From positions 7,006,001 to 7,070,000 of the forward strand of contig JAULSU010000001.1 of NCBI GenBank assembly GCA_030512335.1: a stretch of DNA of 64,000 nucleotides, read 5' to 3'. Shown here in pieces: positions 44,116 to 55,970 of the stretch. Source of the stretch: Immersiella caudata. Its lineage: Eukaryota > Ascomycota > Sordariomycetes > Sordariales > Lasiosphaeriaceae. A program made the translations under genes and the position numbers. Under the pieces are notes generated by a model, which saw only the letters and a list, made by a program, of their open reading frames with translations, was not told the DNA's origin and did no database searches. How positions within the stretch are numbered: the stretch's first letter is position 1; the number at the start of each line of letters is the position of its first letter.

Positions 44116-47100
44116 TATTTGGCAATTTTCTTCTTTGTTTTGACAGCATTGTATGCGGGGCATCACGGACATTGACAGATGCGCTTAGCATCTTGGGTCA
44201 CACATACCTTCTGGAGCCCACATTCTTTTTTTTTTTTTGGCCTTCCATGGTAACGAATCTCAGAGTCGTTCTAGGAACGATCTGGAGTTGTACGAATACT
44301 GGAGACATTCGGAAAGAATTGGCTGGCAATTTCCTTTGTTTTACCTTCTCTGCACCCGCCTGACGGGTCGTGGTTGCATTCGGAGGGGTCGCATCATTTA
44401 CATACAACGGTTCGGGCGCATATAACCAAGGCTTGGTTGGGGGTGCTTATTTTTGCGTCAAATCGACGAGAAAGCCAAAATTGATGAATGCGGAAGCAGG
44501 TACGGAATGGATATTATACCCTGAAAGAGTCAAGGAGGCTAAGGCCATCCAACCTACCTATGACGAGGGACTCGCCTCTGTGTATTACTATCGCTAGCAA
44601 AAGCGAAATTGATGATGTCAAGACCTTGCTTGTTTTTGACCCCTTACATAGTGTCCCCGTGTGAATTCTTCGGTTGCAGCATCCCTTCCCGGTGTCGTGG
44701 AACGTTGCGTGAGTGAGCAGCATCCGAGGTGTGACGGAAATGTTTTCTTCATAGAGCAAGTGGAAGCTGGATATGACTGCATGCGTGTGAGTGTTACACA
44801 GAAGGTGGTCCAGAAGAGTAGATAATCTTAAAATAGGGAAGGTGGAGGGTCTCAAAAGCTCAGCCTAGACGGTTCAGGCGGTAGTTGAGACACAAAAGGT
44901 TGAAATGAGGTGATGTCCAGCCAGCCTTACGGTCAGGGGCAGAGAGGGGATGGGCTGTGTTGCATTGTGTTGCGGACTCGTCGTGATGGGCTGTTTGTGT
45001 TCTCGATCCACTGGTGAGTTCACACGGCAGAAGATCTTGAAGAGCGTCTTTACGTCTGAACTTCTACTAGGTTCCCGTCCTGTTCCGCATATCACGTCCG
45101 CCTCAACGACAACAAGGAAAGAAACCGAGACCAAGTCAAGTAAAGTGAGGTCAGATTTTCACCCCTGAACTGACCCTCCCGGTTGTCCTACATAAAAGTG
45201 ACTTCAAGGGGTCTATCCGACAAGGTTCGAGATGTCGTCAGCGTTCCCGATCGGATCCGATCGGACTGGATGGGTGAGATGTCGCTGGTATGGGTCGGAA
45301 TGGCCCGCTCGCAGTCATGGGGCTGCGTTTGTTCTAGTAACTAACCGCGGTGTGATATCTCAGTTAGAGGCAGTCAGGAACATGCGGAGGGCTCCGAACT
45401 TCACAGCTCAAGGCTGTCAAGGGCAGAGGAATCCTCCGTCCAGCTCAGCACTGAGCCTGCGGACAACGGCATAAACCCAGCCCGCTCTCAGTGTCATGAT
45501 TGTGTAATTGGAATCCGCAAGCACAGCAGCTTTCTCAATCGAGCGGGTATCTATGTGGCTGGGGGCTATCTGAGCGTGAGTTCATGACTGGACGAATCGG
45601 GCCAAAAAATTTGCAGTGCTTGTTCCAAAGTGTGACGGCTGGTCCCCCCACGCACCACTGGCTCACCGCTACCAAGCCGGGACACGGATCGGGACGACAG
45701 ACCGCAAGGGTGGCGGTCGGAAAGGCCGGACCCACTTTTCCGGTTCTGGAGACGTTGGTTGTTGACCTAGAGCCGTGAGTCCAACGCCCTCAGGGCCTCC
45801 ATTTGCTCTTTGAATCAGGATGTTTGTTTTCGGTGAGGACGGTGTAACTGAAAATGCCGAAAGTCAATGTGTGCAACAAGATCTGCCTCCTGTAGGTTCA
45901 GTTGCCTGCCTCTCCTCCGCCTCTTACCACCTTCACCCCCAACATAGACGAGCCGGCTCTGAAAATGCAGTGCAAGAACAAAACCGCTGCCATTACCACA
46001 TCGGTCCAATCATTTCAATCCACTCCATCCGCCAACGTTACCTAACCACGATCGGGTCGTGCTTCTTGTGCTGTTGCTGTGCTGTGCCTCACCAACGAGG
46101 CAGTGCAAAAACCCCCAACTTCGTTTCCCGTGATTGGGTGCAACGCCAGAATTACCGGACCTGTCCTCTCCCCAAACTCGTCTCGTCAAGCACAATGCCT
46201 ACCCCTCGTCTGACAAACCACCGACACTTTGGCTTGACGCAGGTAACAATTTTGGTGGTCGATTAGGAACCTGTAGGCTCAGGTTCAGTTACGTTCGCTG
46301 GGGACCGAGTTTGAGGTTTGCGAGTGCCTGCGATCGCTTTAGGCATCAGGGTATCCAAGGCCAGAAGGAAAAGCTTGTTCCCCGAAGCCGGGCCGTTTCG
46401 CTGACAGCCACGGGTCGTGGAGCCGCTGGCAGAAAAGACGTGGGTCCACATTCCCCGCCGAAGGCTCGAAGCGAACATCGTCAGAGTCTCATCGGGTCTG
46501 GGGGAAAATGCAAACGGGAAAGGCCTTTCCTTGCTTTGCTTGCTTGACGAGCAGAGGGAAAAGGCAGCACAGCCACCCACCACGTTGGATGTACTCCACT
46601 TCGGCCCGTTGTTGCAACCGCTGTTGCTGCACGGTCTAACCACGCTTCGTGTCTCTCTAAATATTTTCAGTAGGGCTGATGGGCCGAGAGGTCCTCCTGC
46701 CACTCCCCTGTCATCCCATCAATCTTGTCTTGGGGATACCAGGCTAGCCGTTTACTGATAGGTGATCCGCGTTCACCGAGAGGACGATGCACAGCCGCCT
46801 TGCCCACTTGCAACTTCTTTCATTGCCCAAATAACTACACGGGGCTAGCCACACTCATTGTTTCTCATCCATTCCTTCTGGTGATATCGTCCAAGTGTGA
46901 TATATCGACAACGAAACAAACAGGCGTCGAGCTGCCCACCTGTCGCGTTGCATTGGGATTTCCCACTCTCGTCTGTGTCTCAGAACGTCCCCGGAGCCAT
47001 CCCACTGGGCCAACAAGGTGCTGCAGCACCCATCGGCAGCAACAGCGAGCGGGGCATCTAACCCGATCCATTGGCCGCTGCCCGATCCATTGCGCGGGGC

Positions 47101-47407
47101 GAGGCTCTGTACGCAGCCGAAGGACTGGACCACCCAGATTAGCTTGCTGACATTCGTCGCTGCTGTTTTGAACAACACCATCCCCTCTTTTCCATTCTCC
47201 AACCTCGAGAGGCGCCCATTCTGTCGCCCTCATCCGCTCTGCGCTTCTCGCGCCAGCCAGCTTCTATCTGCCTCTGCGCTTGTGGCCCTTCCCGATTCGA
47301 TGTGCAGGTAGTGAGAAATCGGGCACCAGCTCCGCAAGGCTCCGGTCTCCAGCCCGTGACACCAGAAGAAAGACCCGAGAGGCCAATTGGCCCTCTGCGC
47401 CGGCCTG
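44116..47407. other. intergenic region, 3.3 kb
   Basis: A T-rich run (ttttttttttttttt at about 44226-44240) lies in what is probably the 3' untranslated region of the preceding gene. From 44600 on I see only short motif-free frames. The last 1 kb or so is presumably the promoter and long leader of the phospholipase gene. Confidence 0.4.
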
Positions 47408-49904
47408 ATGATGTGCTTCAGTGTGAGTTTACCCTGGAGGAAACCCCAACATGGATTGTCCCCAGGACCACCCTGGGATCGTCGTGGCTGATATTCTAAT
47501 GCTACTTCGCCCACAGTTTCGTAGCGGCGAGAAGCCGAAGGAGAAGCCCTCCTTTATGCGCCGAATGACGACGTTCACCCGCGGAGACCGACCACGAATG
47601 GCAATGATGGACGTTGCCTTTATTTCGAGCGCACTCGGCGGAAACATCAAATCGCTTGTGGCCGGTGATGGGAAAGATCATATTCTGCGTAAGGCTTGCC
47701 ACGACTCGGTCAGGCGGCATGTGGAGCGGGTATACGACAACTTGCGTGGAAGGGACAGGAAGTTGCCCCGCCGCAAGTTCGTCATCTTCCTGAAGAAGAC
47801 GCAGGGGTTAACGGATATCGAGCAGTTGGAGGCGGAGGACGTTACATTTCAGGAGTTTTTCTTCTACTGGTTCCAGCACAAAGATGCGTGGTGTGCCACT
47901 CGCGACATACGAGACGATGAGCTCGACGAGACGAAACCGATCAGCAACTATTTCATCAGCAGCAGTCATAACACGTACTTGGAAGGGAACCAATTGTCTT
48001 CCAAGAGCTCCGCAGAAGCATACCAGGCGGTAAGTACGCTGCTATCTGAACGGGGAGCATTGTCCTAACGTAGACTAGGTCCTCAGCAATGGTTGCCGGT
48101 GCATCGAGATCGACGTATGGAACGGCGCTACCACACGGACGCCTTCCAAATCTCCGAACCCAGGCCGAAGCCCGGCACGGGGCCACCGAAGGAACCTCTC
48201 TACCCCTTCTCAAAATCTCGTCCCGGAGAGCTTGACGCACAAACTCGGTCGACATAGCCGTGCTGCAAGCACTGGACAGCCCGGCTGGCTTGCTCCTGAA
48301 CCAAGGGACAGCTGCACAAGTCTGGACCCTAAAGACATGGGCGACCGGCCCTCGCGATCCAGGGACTCGTCAAGATCAGCCACAAGAGGTGAACCTATCG
48401 TCCATCATCACGGGACCATGACATCATCAGTACCTTTCCGGGATGTCTGCCGTGCTATCAAGGAGAGCGCATTCAAGAAGAACCCTCTACCCATTATCGT
48501 CAGCTTGGAGGTTGGCGCCGACAGCGAGCAGCAAAAAGTCATGGTTCGGATCATGAAGGAAGAATGGGGCGACCTTCTCCTAGACAAACCGTTCGAGGAC
48601 TGCGACCCCAACGAACGACAGCCGCGGCTGGAAGAGCTCCATAACAAGATTCTCATCAAGGTGAAGCGAGTTGTGGTGGATGACTGTTTGACAGAAGCTG
48701 AGCTGTCGGATCGTGGTAGGAGTCTTCCGCTTGATGCTATCCGCGGCAAGCCCCCCATATGCGAAGAACTCGCTGCGCTTGGGATTTACACGCACAGCGA
48801 GCACTTCGGAGGCCAGGAATCGCTTGACTTCCAATCGCCAAGCCATATCTTCTCCCTGAGCGAATCCACTTTCTCTGCCCTCGCGGCAGACAGCGATAAA
48901 GCCCTCAGGATGATGGACCACAACCGTGATTACTTCATGCGCATCTACCCCAAGGGCCTTCGATTTGACAGCAGCAATCCAGACCCCAGCTTTCACTGGC
49001 GAAGAGGTGTGCAGATGGTTGCCATGAACTGGCAGAAGACGGACGAAGGAATGATGCTGAACGATGCCATGTTCGCTGATACGAACGGCTGGATCCTCAA
49101 GCCGACGGTCCACCGCAGCGAGAAGATCCTCGACCTGAGGATTACCGTTCTTGCTGGCCAGTTCCTCTCCCTGGCTGAGATCCGCAAGCAAAAAAGTGTG
49201 GTTGTCGGGTCAGACAACAGAAAGGTCCGGACGTCCGTGAAAGTGGAATTGCACGTGGAGAAGCAGCACAAGTCCCTCGACTTTCTGCGGGAGACCACAC
49301 CGCGTGACACCGACAACCCTGACTGGGGCTTCGACGCGCCGTCGCTCGATTTCCTCGATGTCAAGAACGTCGTAGAGGAAACGAGCTATGTTAGGTAAGC
49401 TTTCGTTCTTCCGTCTCTCACCTGCCTCAAACCCTCATACCCCCCTGTATTTCTCCCTCTCGACGCGGCAGCATCCTGCGAGATTCCGCAATGGCCGTGT
49501 CTAGAAGTTTTCTAGCGCCCGCTCGAGGGTGGCCGCATCGGCTTCGGAATGAATGAAATCATCAGGATGACAGCCTCGTGAAGTCGGCACGCTGCAGCAC
49601 CTTCGGGAGAGGGCAGCATCTTCTGCCCTTTTGCGAAACCTCACGTGCACACCGCTCGTTACCTGACGTCTGCAACACAATCTATTTTCCTTTCGGCTCA
49701 GAGCGGCAACTGAAAAAAATTCTACTCTGTAGGTTCCGTGTCGAAGACCGGTCAAGCAACTTCCGCGACCCGTTGGTTGCTTGGGCGTGTATCCGTCTTG
49801 ATCGGCTGCAGCAGGGATATCGATGCGTCGATCTGCTTCACCCCGTTACGAGACGGCACATACCGGGCCAGTTGTTTGTCAAGATCGAGAAGGTGTTGAG
49901 GTGA
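47408..49904 (+). CDS. phosphoinositide-specific phospholipase C
   Basis: Four exons: 47408-47422, 47517-48029, 48079-49394 and 49733-49904; 671 residues. The first exon is only five codons (MMCFS) and is inferred from the frame needed at the acceptor before FRSGEK. Order: a PH/EF-like N-terminal part to about 140; the X domain from about 146 (SNYFISSSHNTYLEGNQ with the first catalytic His and Ca-binding Asn, CRCIEIDVWNG); a disordered Ser/Arg insert; the second part of X (VHHHGTMTSSVPF with the second His, LPIIVSLEVG, KILIKVK); the Y domain (SLSESTFSALA, RIYPKGLRFDSSNPDP, GVQMVAMNWQ); and a C2-like end (LDLRITVLAGQFL). It hydrolyses PtdIns(4,5)P2 to diacylglycerol and IP3. The last intron is unusually long at 338 bp. 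Confidence 0.92.
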
Positions 49905-52900
49905 CGGGCGAGCGGAGAAAGTTGAAGACGACGCGCGGCGACGCCGGAGAGGGAAACACCATCAACCATGGGAATAGAATTCCGGAACCGTGCCGCTTTT
50001 TAGTTGCGCGCACAGTCTAACACCCGGAGGGAGGAAGCAGAACACAACAGTCGACAGTGCTTCCTCCAGGTTCCCGGAGGGCGAGTCTTACATTGGATAT
50101 ATTGGATTTTTTTTCGTTTCACATACTTAGCGTCAGGCGCATTTGGTTGGGCATTTCGAGCTACTCCGGTTTACATCGGAAAACTTCTTTTTTTGTCTAT
50201 TTATTATTATTTTTCTCGGGCGCGGTACGGGTAACACGGGATGGATGTTTAGAAGGGAAACAATCATTTAAACGGTCACGGATGTTCGGCATCGCAGTTG
50301 CTGCAGTTTGGATATGTGGACAGCGGGTTTTATTTCTGTCTTGTTTTCGCTTGGGACGGGAAGGTCTCACGTTTCCTATTCCGCGAAGGGGGAAACGTTT
50401 AGGATTAGCAAAGGTTGTTTACCTCAGGGGGTTGGAAGTGGGGAAAGAAGTAGTCGATGAGATATCAGAGGACAAAAGAGCTAAAACGTCAAGATTCGAT
50501 CTCGTGTGGCGAGAATGAGCATTGTACTCCAAACAAAAGTATTGGAGGTCAACTGAACTATCGAGGGCTGTGTCTCGTGCTTTGTCTTGTGCTTTCGTGT
50601 CATCAAACGCCGCTGCTCCAAAGCCTAGACCCCGCCAACCTGACCCTGTACAAAGTACATATCTGCACTTTCAGCTGGCGACATGGTTGGATTCTACGGT
50701 ATCACTCACGATTTATGACCTGTCACCCACGGCCTGTCACTTGCAAAGATCAGCCCCTTCAAACGCCTCTTCCGCACTTGATGCCTGAGGACGCAAGAAA
50801 TGCGGTACAACGATGAAAGCGAATCAGACAAACGCCGTAATTCGTCCCGACAGCCTGGTTCGCTTGTCCTTAGTCCCCATGCAGGGAAGCCATGTTTGTG
50901 TCAGTAGGAGACGATAGAAAAATTCTCCGTCTACTGTGTAATGTGAGAAACTCCAAAACAGCCGGCGCTAAGTGACACCGCTTTTTCCGAGATACAAACC
51001 CTCATCGATCAAGCGGAGCAATACCCGAAGTGTTCCGCATGGGCTAGTTTCGGCGAGGGGGCTATGGAGGAAAGACCTCTGGCAAAGGGCTTCCCCCGGA
51101 TGGGTCACCGGGCGACCTCAGTCTCCGCTCTCGGGGACTGCTTATTTTCTTGGTGAGCCTCTCTTACGTCACTGTCGTGTTCGGGGACCTTCACCACATG
51201 GGACTGGCAGGGAACAGCCCACGGCGAATGCTCAAGCCGTGCACAGCAGATAACCCACCCTTGACTAATCGCCCTGTTCGACAGGTGCGGACTTCCGGGT
51301 GCCGTTGACGATAATATGTGTAATCCTTTGTTATTAGTGTGTAATGGCTGACCAGGTTGCTGCAGAAGGGTTAGACAGTCGGCTGCCGAGTGGTATTGAG
51401 GGGGCGGAACCCCAAACCACAGCATCGCACAGACAACGCGGGAGTTGTCAAAACTTGTCCGGTCCGCCTGGAAGTGCGTAATCCGTAATTACGAATACTA
51501 TGGTTGACACCATGCTCTTGATGTGTCGGAGGACAAAAATCGTCTGTGATCGAGCATAAATGGGGTGTTAAAAGTGTCGAGAAACAGATACTTCTGCAAT
51601 CATTGTAAGTACGTGAACTTCTGAGCCCTGATGCGGTGTGACCCAAATGCAATTCCGTGCAGCGAGGTCGGCTTCTGGCTCTGAGCGTGAGTTGAGGCCG
51701 GCTTGCTGAGGTCTTGCGCCGGTGGTGATCTCGTTTGTTGTTCCCTAAGAAGGCTGTTTCGAACCCGCCAGGGGGCGGTGATGGCATGGCTTTCCTAGCC
51801 ACCTAAAGCCGCATCGAAGAGCAGGGAAAACGCAATACCCCGGTGTATTACAGAGCTGGGGTGTCTTGCGCCACGGATTCCATCATGTGCGTAACTCGTA
51901 ACAGAGCTGGACTGAGACAAAGAACTGCCGATATTTGCTCCGTGGGGGACAAGAAGCTGGTGAGAGCGCGATAAACTCGAGGCTCATTCGGGAGGGAAGC
52001 CCGAGACACTGCCGCACAGCCGGATAGAAGTCAGCTAAAACACATCGAAGTTACGGTGTTGTTGGATTAGCAGCGGAAACGTAACCCCCACCCGCGCCCA
52101 GAGGCAAGGTTCCTCAGGTCGAGCTGCACCAAAGCACGCTGGGGCATCTGAATGCGACCCCATCGGCACCGAGGGGCTGGTTCAAGGGCTGAGGTAGCCC
52201 CGTCTTGGCGGCTTCGCTACCCAGTCTTCGATCTTTTGCCTCCCGAGGCTACCGCTTGAGCACGCAGGCTGGGCATCAGGTTGCGGGAGCCGATGATTGT
52301 TTGTCGTCTTCGGAGAAAGAGGAGAACCAGACAAACGCATCCCCTTGGATATGGGTAAGGAGAGGGAAATGATGCGAAGATACGAACCGAGGTCGAGATT
52401 AGCGACTGTCGATCTCGTGGGAGGCGATTATCGCACACATCATTGGTCCCAAGACAGCTCGAGTGAACCTTACCCCGACCTGATCCCCTGTCGAGTGGTA
52501 AGTGTGGTTGACGCGTTAGCGCCTTCGCTGTCTCGAGTCACGCCAGCGACTTTCGACAGCAGTCCCAGGTCATAAAAGAAGGAGCTATGAGCGAAAGGGT
52601 CGGTCTTGGCTGATTCCAAAGGGGAACAGAATAGGTTGTTGCCCCGAAGTCGTTCCCAGGGCAGAGATTTTTTGGGCTCAAGATAGGGGAGGAAAAAGCA
52701 ACATTGAGGAAAAAGCGCAGCCCGGGTCAGGGCGGTGGGGCTTGCTCTTCGCCCAAAAGAAGCTAAACGGATTTTTGCAGAGGCTCGGAAAGCACGATGT
52801 ACACAGTAGTGTACTTTCCGTGACCAGGCCTGGGCTGCCCATCCTCCCATCCGACGCTCACGAGGGTACGTCTCCCACCGGCGTAGGTAGCCAAACCAAG

Positions 52901-54391
52901 TATTTCACGACTGCCAATGGCACTTTCAGACGGCCGCTTCGGGGTGCTTCGTTTGATGCGCCGTTTGTCGTATGCCCAATCGCCTTTCATCGGAATCGTT
53001 TGCTCGTCACAGCTTACCAACTGTCACTTGTCAGACGGGAAGCGAGGGGCAGCCACACCCTGAATGTGGGAAGACGCCGCTGCCAGCCAGCCAGGAACAA
53101 CGCCGGGATGGGTGACAAAGAATGGCGGATGGGCCTTAATTTGTCACACATGCCTACATCTCCGCCAGGCCACGGTTCCCTAAGGTACGGGGCCGCGGGG
53201 TAACTGCAACAGTCGGATGTTGCATGATCGAAGCCAGGATACACACAGAACTGCACGCCCGGACTCTTGATCATCTGCAGCAGCGTCGTCTAGGCAAGAC
53301 ATGGTGCAAGCCAAGGATTGGCAGTTTTGGGCCTGATGCATTTTGCAATCGGTTTTCTGAACACCAAAAGCCCCAGACAACACCCACCCTCGAGGCACCT
53401 TCCTCGAGGGAGTTATCAGATCGCAGTCGCGGGCTACCCTCGGGACCCATGTCCCTGTCGCGCATCTTTGCCATTGCCAAATCCCAGCGGAAGCGAGGCG
53501 TTTGCGCTCCCCCACTCAACCCCCTGTCCATCCCAGTGCCAGACGAACGCGAGCGCCGCACCGGTCCAATCGAAGCTCTGGATAGGGCCTCCAGTTGTGA
53601 TGCTCAACAAAGACCGAGCGGGAGCAGCGGCCTAGCATCGAAAGATTTCCGCTTTCTGACCCTCGTCCGCTGGTGGTCGGGGCGGGGCTCAGCAGTTTTG
53701 ACATCTGACGTTCGACATATCTCTTGCTCACCCTACCCTAGCTCTCAACCCGAATCGAAGTCAGTAGCTCCACCGATACCCTACAAGCTGTTGCTCGTCT
53801 TCCGCGTTTCTCCGTTTGACTTGGTATACTACGAGCATTAGCCTCTTCCCATTTTCCGTCCCCGGGGCGCTATCAAGAGAGCCAGTCCCTGTCTGTGCTA
53901 GCTGGAAGCCCACGCACTGTCTTACACCGGGATCGCTTCTCGCTGCAATATCCCGTTAGTCTCTGCTTGCACATAGCGGCAACACGCACCGATGATCACA
54001 GACGGCAACGAAACAACCCATGATGGCGTCTCCTTTGAGTGCAGGGACTTGCCTTGCCACTCATCCCGTTCCCGTTCCGGAATCTCATTATCCTTCATGA
54101 CACCAGCTGGGACCCACGTCGATGGAGTTTGATGGTGCTGTTACCACCTCGCCCGGCCTTACTTATTTATTCCCCCTTCCCTCCTCTCCTCTCCTTCCTT
54201 TGTCTCCATCACACCGGTCAGCTCAAATCACCCAACGCCTTGCTCTTATTTAAGCATCTTTCATACCTTTTGGGTCTACTTGCCCCCACCAAGCTCCCCA
54301 CCTCGCCTCTTCGCTCGACCCCACAGGCACATCTCCAGAACCGACGCAACCCATCCCCTCCACCACGCCCCTTCACCCCAGTACCGTCACA
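49905..54391. other. gene-poor intergenic region, 4.5 kb
   Basis: No supported gene. Near 50100-50220 the DNA is A/T-rich (gattttttttcg, tatttattattattt), probably in the phospholipase 3' region. A plus-strand frame at 53224-53841 lacks motifs. The 54150-54390 stretch is strongly C/T-rich and serves as leader for the small zinc-ribbon gene. Confidence 0.4.
54150..54391 (+). promoter_or_regulatory. C/T-rich promoter/leader of the zinc-ribbon gene
   Basis: A long pyrimidine-rich tract (cccccttccctcctctcctc and more) leads into aatATG-type context at 54392. Such tracts mark transcription start regions of well expressed genes in filamentous fungi. Confidence 0.55.
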
Positions 54392-54622
54392 ATGGTACGC
54401 TTTTCTCACCATCCTATTGCTCGAGTGGAAAGATTTCCGTGCCCCTTACGTGATATTCCGTTCCGTCAGCGGGTGTCATGCAGTGGCAACAAGTCATGTG
54501 AGAGCCAAGCTAACCACCAACAGCTCCCCGGAGTCCGTTGCCCCAAGTGCGCCGAGAAGGGCGAAGAGGTGTGGGTTATACAAGGGAGAGCATGCGGTCA
54601 TTGCGGCACGGCCTGCTACTGA
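54392..54622 (+). CDS. 33-residue zinc-ribbon-like small protein with a start-codon exon
   Basis: Exon 1 is the ATG alone (54392-54394). A 129-bp intron follows (gtacgc donor, gctaac branch 17 bases before the cag acceptor), and exon 2 is 54524-54622. The spliced protein starts MLPGVRCPKCAEKG and ends GRACGHCGTACY. The cysteines form CPKC and CGHCGTAC, a compact four- or five-Cys zinc ribbon or knuckle. The intron is also open in the same frame, so an unspliced 76-residue form is possible, but its extra segment has no pattern and the splice signals are strong. The C/T-rich leader supports transcription. Nucleic-acid or protein binding is the usual role of such folds; the real function is unknown. 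Confidence 0.6.
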   Translation: MVRFSHHPIARVERFPCPLRDIPFRQRVSCSGNKSCESQANHQQLPGVRCPKCAEKGEEVWVIQGRACGHCGTACY

Positions 54623-55739
54623 TCTCGGTCACCTTTCAACACATCTTCTATAGGCTTGCTGGACGGCATTTATTTCCTATCAAAATAATGATCCAAAAGT
54701 CCCGGGGCGGTTTCCAATCTCGAGGAGGACCAATGGAGGCAAGGGTGTGTCATCAACCACATTGCATGAATTGGACTCTGGGTTGCGTTTATTTTTGGGG
54801 TTTTACAGTTGGCGCCTTTGGCCGTCAGCTTTGTTGGTTTACAACGGTTGGGTAATGGAAGACATGTACGATGGGCACGGCGTTTGCATGGGTCTCGGCG
54901 CAGAATACGGGGTCACTCACATATCTAGGCAGCATGACCAGAGTTTCATGATCGACGAACCCTAGACTTGATATCCTTTTTTCGAAAAAGTTTCGTTCTC
55001 TCACCAAACTTCCACAACATGCCAACCAACGTTCAGCCAATGCTGTGATATTTGGGGCGAGCCATTGGCAGGCCGCATGGAGCTGAGACACTTGGTGGCA
55101 CAGGTGGCTTTCAAGAGTTTGTTACACGAGAGTTGGGGAGATGATGCCGACGGCCGATGGCTAGCCCCCTAGACATCATTCCGCGGTTGCGCCACCGCAG
55201 GGGTCGCACGTTGTGGCTTTTTGGGTGAAGGGAGGAAAATAGATTGGCGAGTATCAGAGGAATCGTCGGTGCTTCTGTTGTTATCGTTCACGTCACGCGA
55301 TGATCGCCGTGCGTGCGCTAAGTGGTGCGACTGGGTGGTTGTGGTTGTGCTCACAGTGTCCAGTTGGGAGTGGTGGTTAGGATGTCATGCTTCGAATCGT
55401 GTGCTGGGGTATGTGGTTGGGTTGGACGTGAGGTGGTGGCGAATTGGAGGCCGGCTGAGGTATTGACACTGGTTATGATGGTCTCCCTATCCGATGGGGT
55501 TTGTTATGGTGTCGGTGGTGCCGGATGTTGTGCTCTGCGGGATGTGCGATGCAGTACGGAGGCGGCGTAACGGGAGAGAGGCACGGCGGATTCCGTACCC
55601 GGAGGTGTTGGGGTCGGTTGATGCCGGATGTTGTGTCTTGGGTTCTCATGCCCGTCGCCAGCGCCAGCTACCCGAAGTTAGGGAAAGAGAAAAAGAGCAA
55701 AAAAAGAAAAAAAGACCAGATGCCACCTCCGACCTCGTA
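54623..55739. other. intergenic region
   Basis: No supported protein gene. The segment 55320-55640 on the plus strand is G/T-rich and repetitive in feel (gtggttgtggttgtgctc) without an exact repeat. The right end contains the Pol III terminator for the tRNA pair. Confidence 0.45.
55704..55720 (-). terminator. RNA polymerase III terminator
   Basis: On the minus strand, runs of seven T separated by one C lie about 20-36 bases after the 3' end of tRNA-Asp. This is the only T run of four or more downstream of the tRNA-Glu start, so it should end transcription of both tRNAs. Confidence 0.65.
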
Positions 55740-55836
55740 CTCTCCCGCCGGGAATTGAACCCCAGTCTCGAGCGAAGGCATTCCCAGAATATGGGATATT
55801 GACAAGCTCACATACTGACCACTATACTACGGAAGA
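55740..55836 (-). tRNA. tRNA-Asp (GTC) with 25-base intron
   Basis: The acceptor stem TCTTCCG pairs with CGGGAGA (one G-U), the discriminator is G, and the D-stem pairs GTAT with GTAT. The anticodon stem TGAGC/GCTCG closes a loop TT-GTC-A, with an intron of 25 bases after position 37 and then C38. The B box ggttcaattcc is present. The T-stem TGGGG/CCCGG contains one G-G mismatch. Anticodon GTC decodes Asp GAC/GAU. The mismatch may be tolerated, or may mean that the copy is degrading. Confidence 0.7.
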
Positions 55837-55898
55837 ATGAGTGTGAATGTTGCCATCCACGGGAGTTTGGTTGCGGTCAGGCGGTGGTGCCTGGGAAT

Positions 55899-55970
55899 CT
55901 CGGGAACGGGGAATCGAACCCCGGGCTGCTGAGTGAGAGCCAGCGATGTTAGCCACTACATCGTACCCGA
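55899..55970 (-). tRNA. tRNA-Glu (CTC)
   Basis: A 72-base cloverleaf: acceptor TCGGGTA/TTCCCGA with one T-T mismatch at pair 6-67, D-stem ATGT/ACAT, anticodon stem GCTGG/TCAGC around CT-CTC-AC, T-stem CGGGG/CCCCG with loop TTCGATT, discriminator G. The anticodon CTC reads Glu GAG. It has no intron and no encoded CCA, as expected for a eukaryotic nuclear tRNA. It lies 62 bases upstream of the tRNA-Asp on the same strand, without a T-run terminator between them. Confidence 0.75.

Noticed and set aside
48580..49191. A 203-codon minus-strand frame
   Set aside because: Lies entirely inside the phospholipase C coding exon on the opposite strand.
53224..53841. A 205-codon plus-strand frame
   Set aside because: No motif, and similar overlapping frames on the opposite strand.
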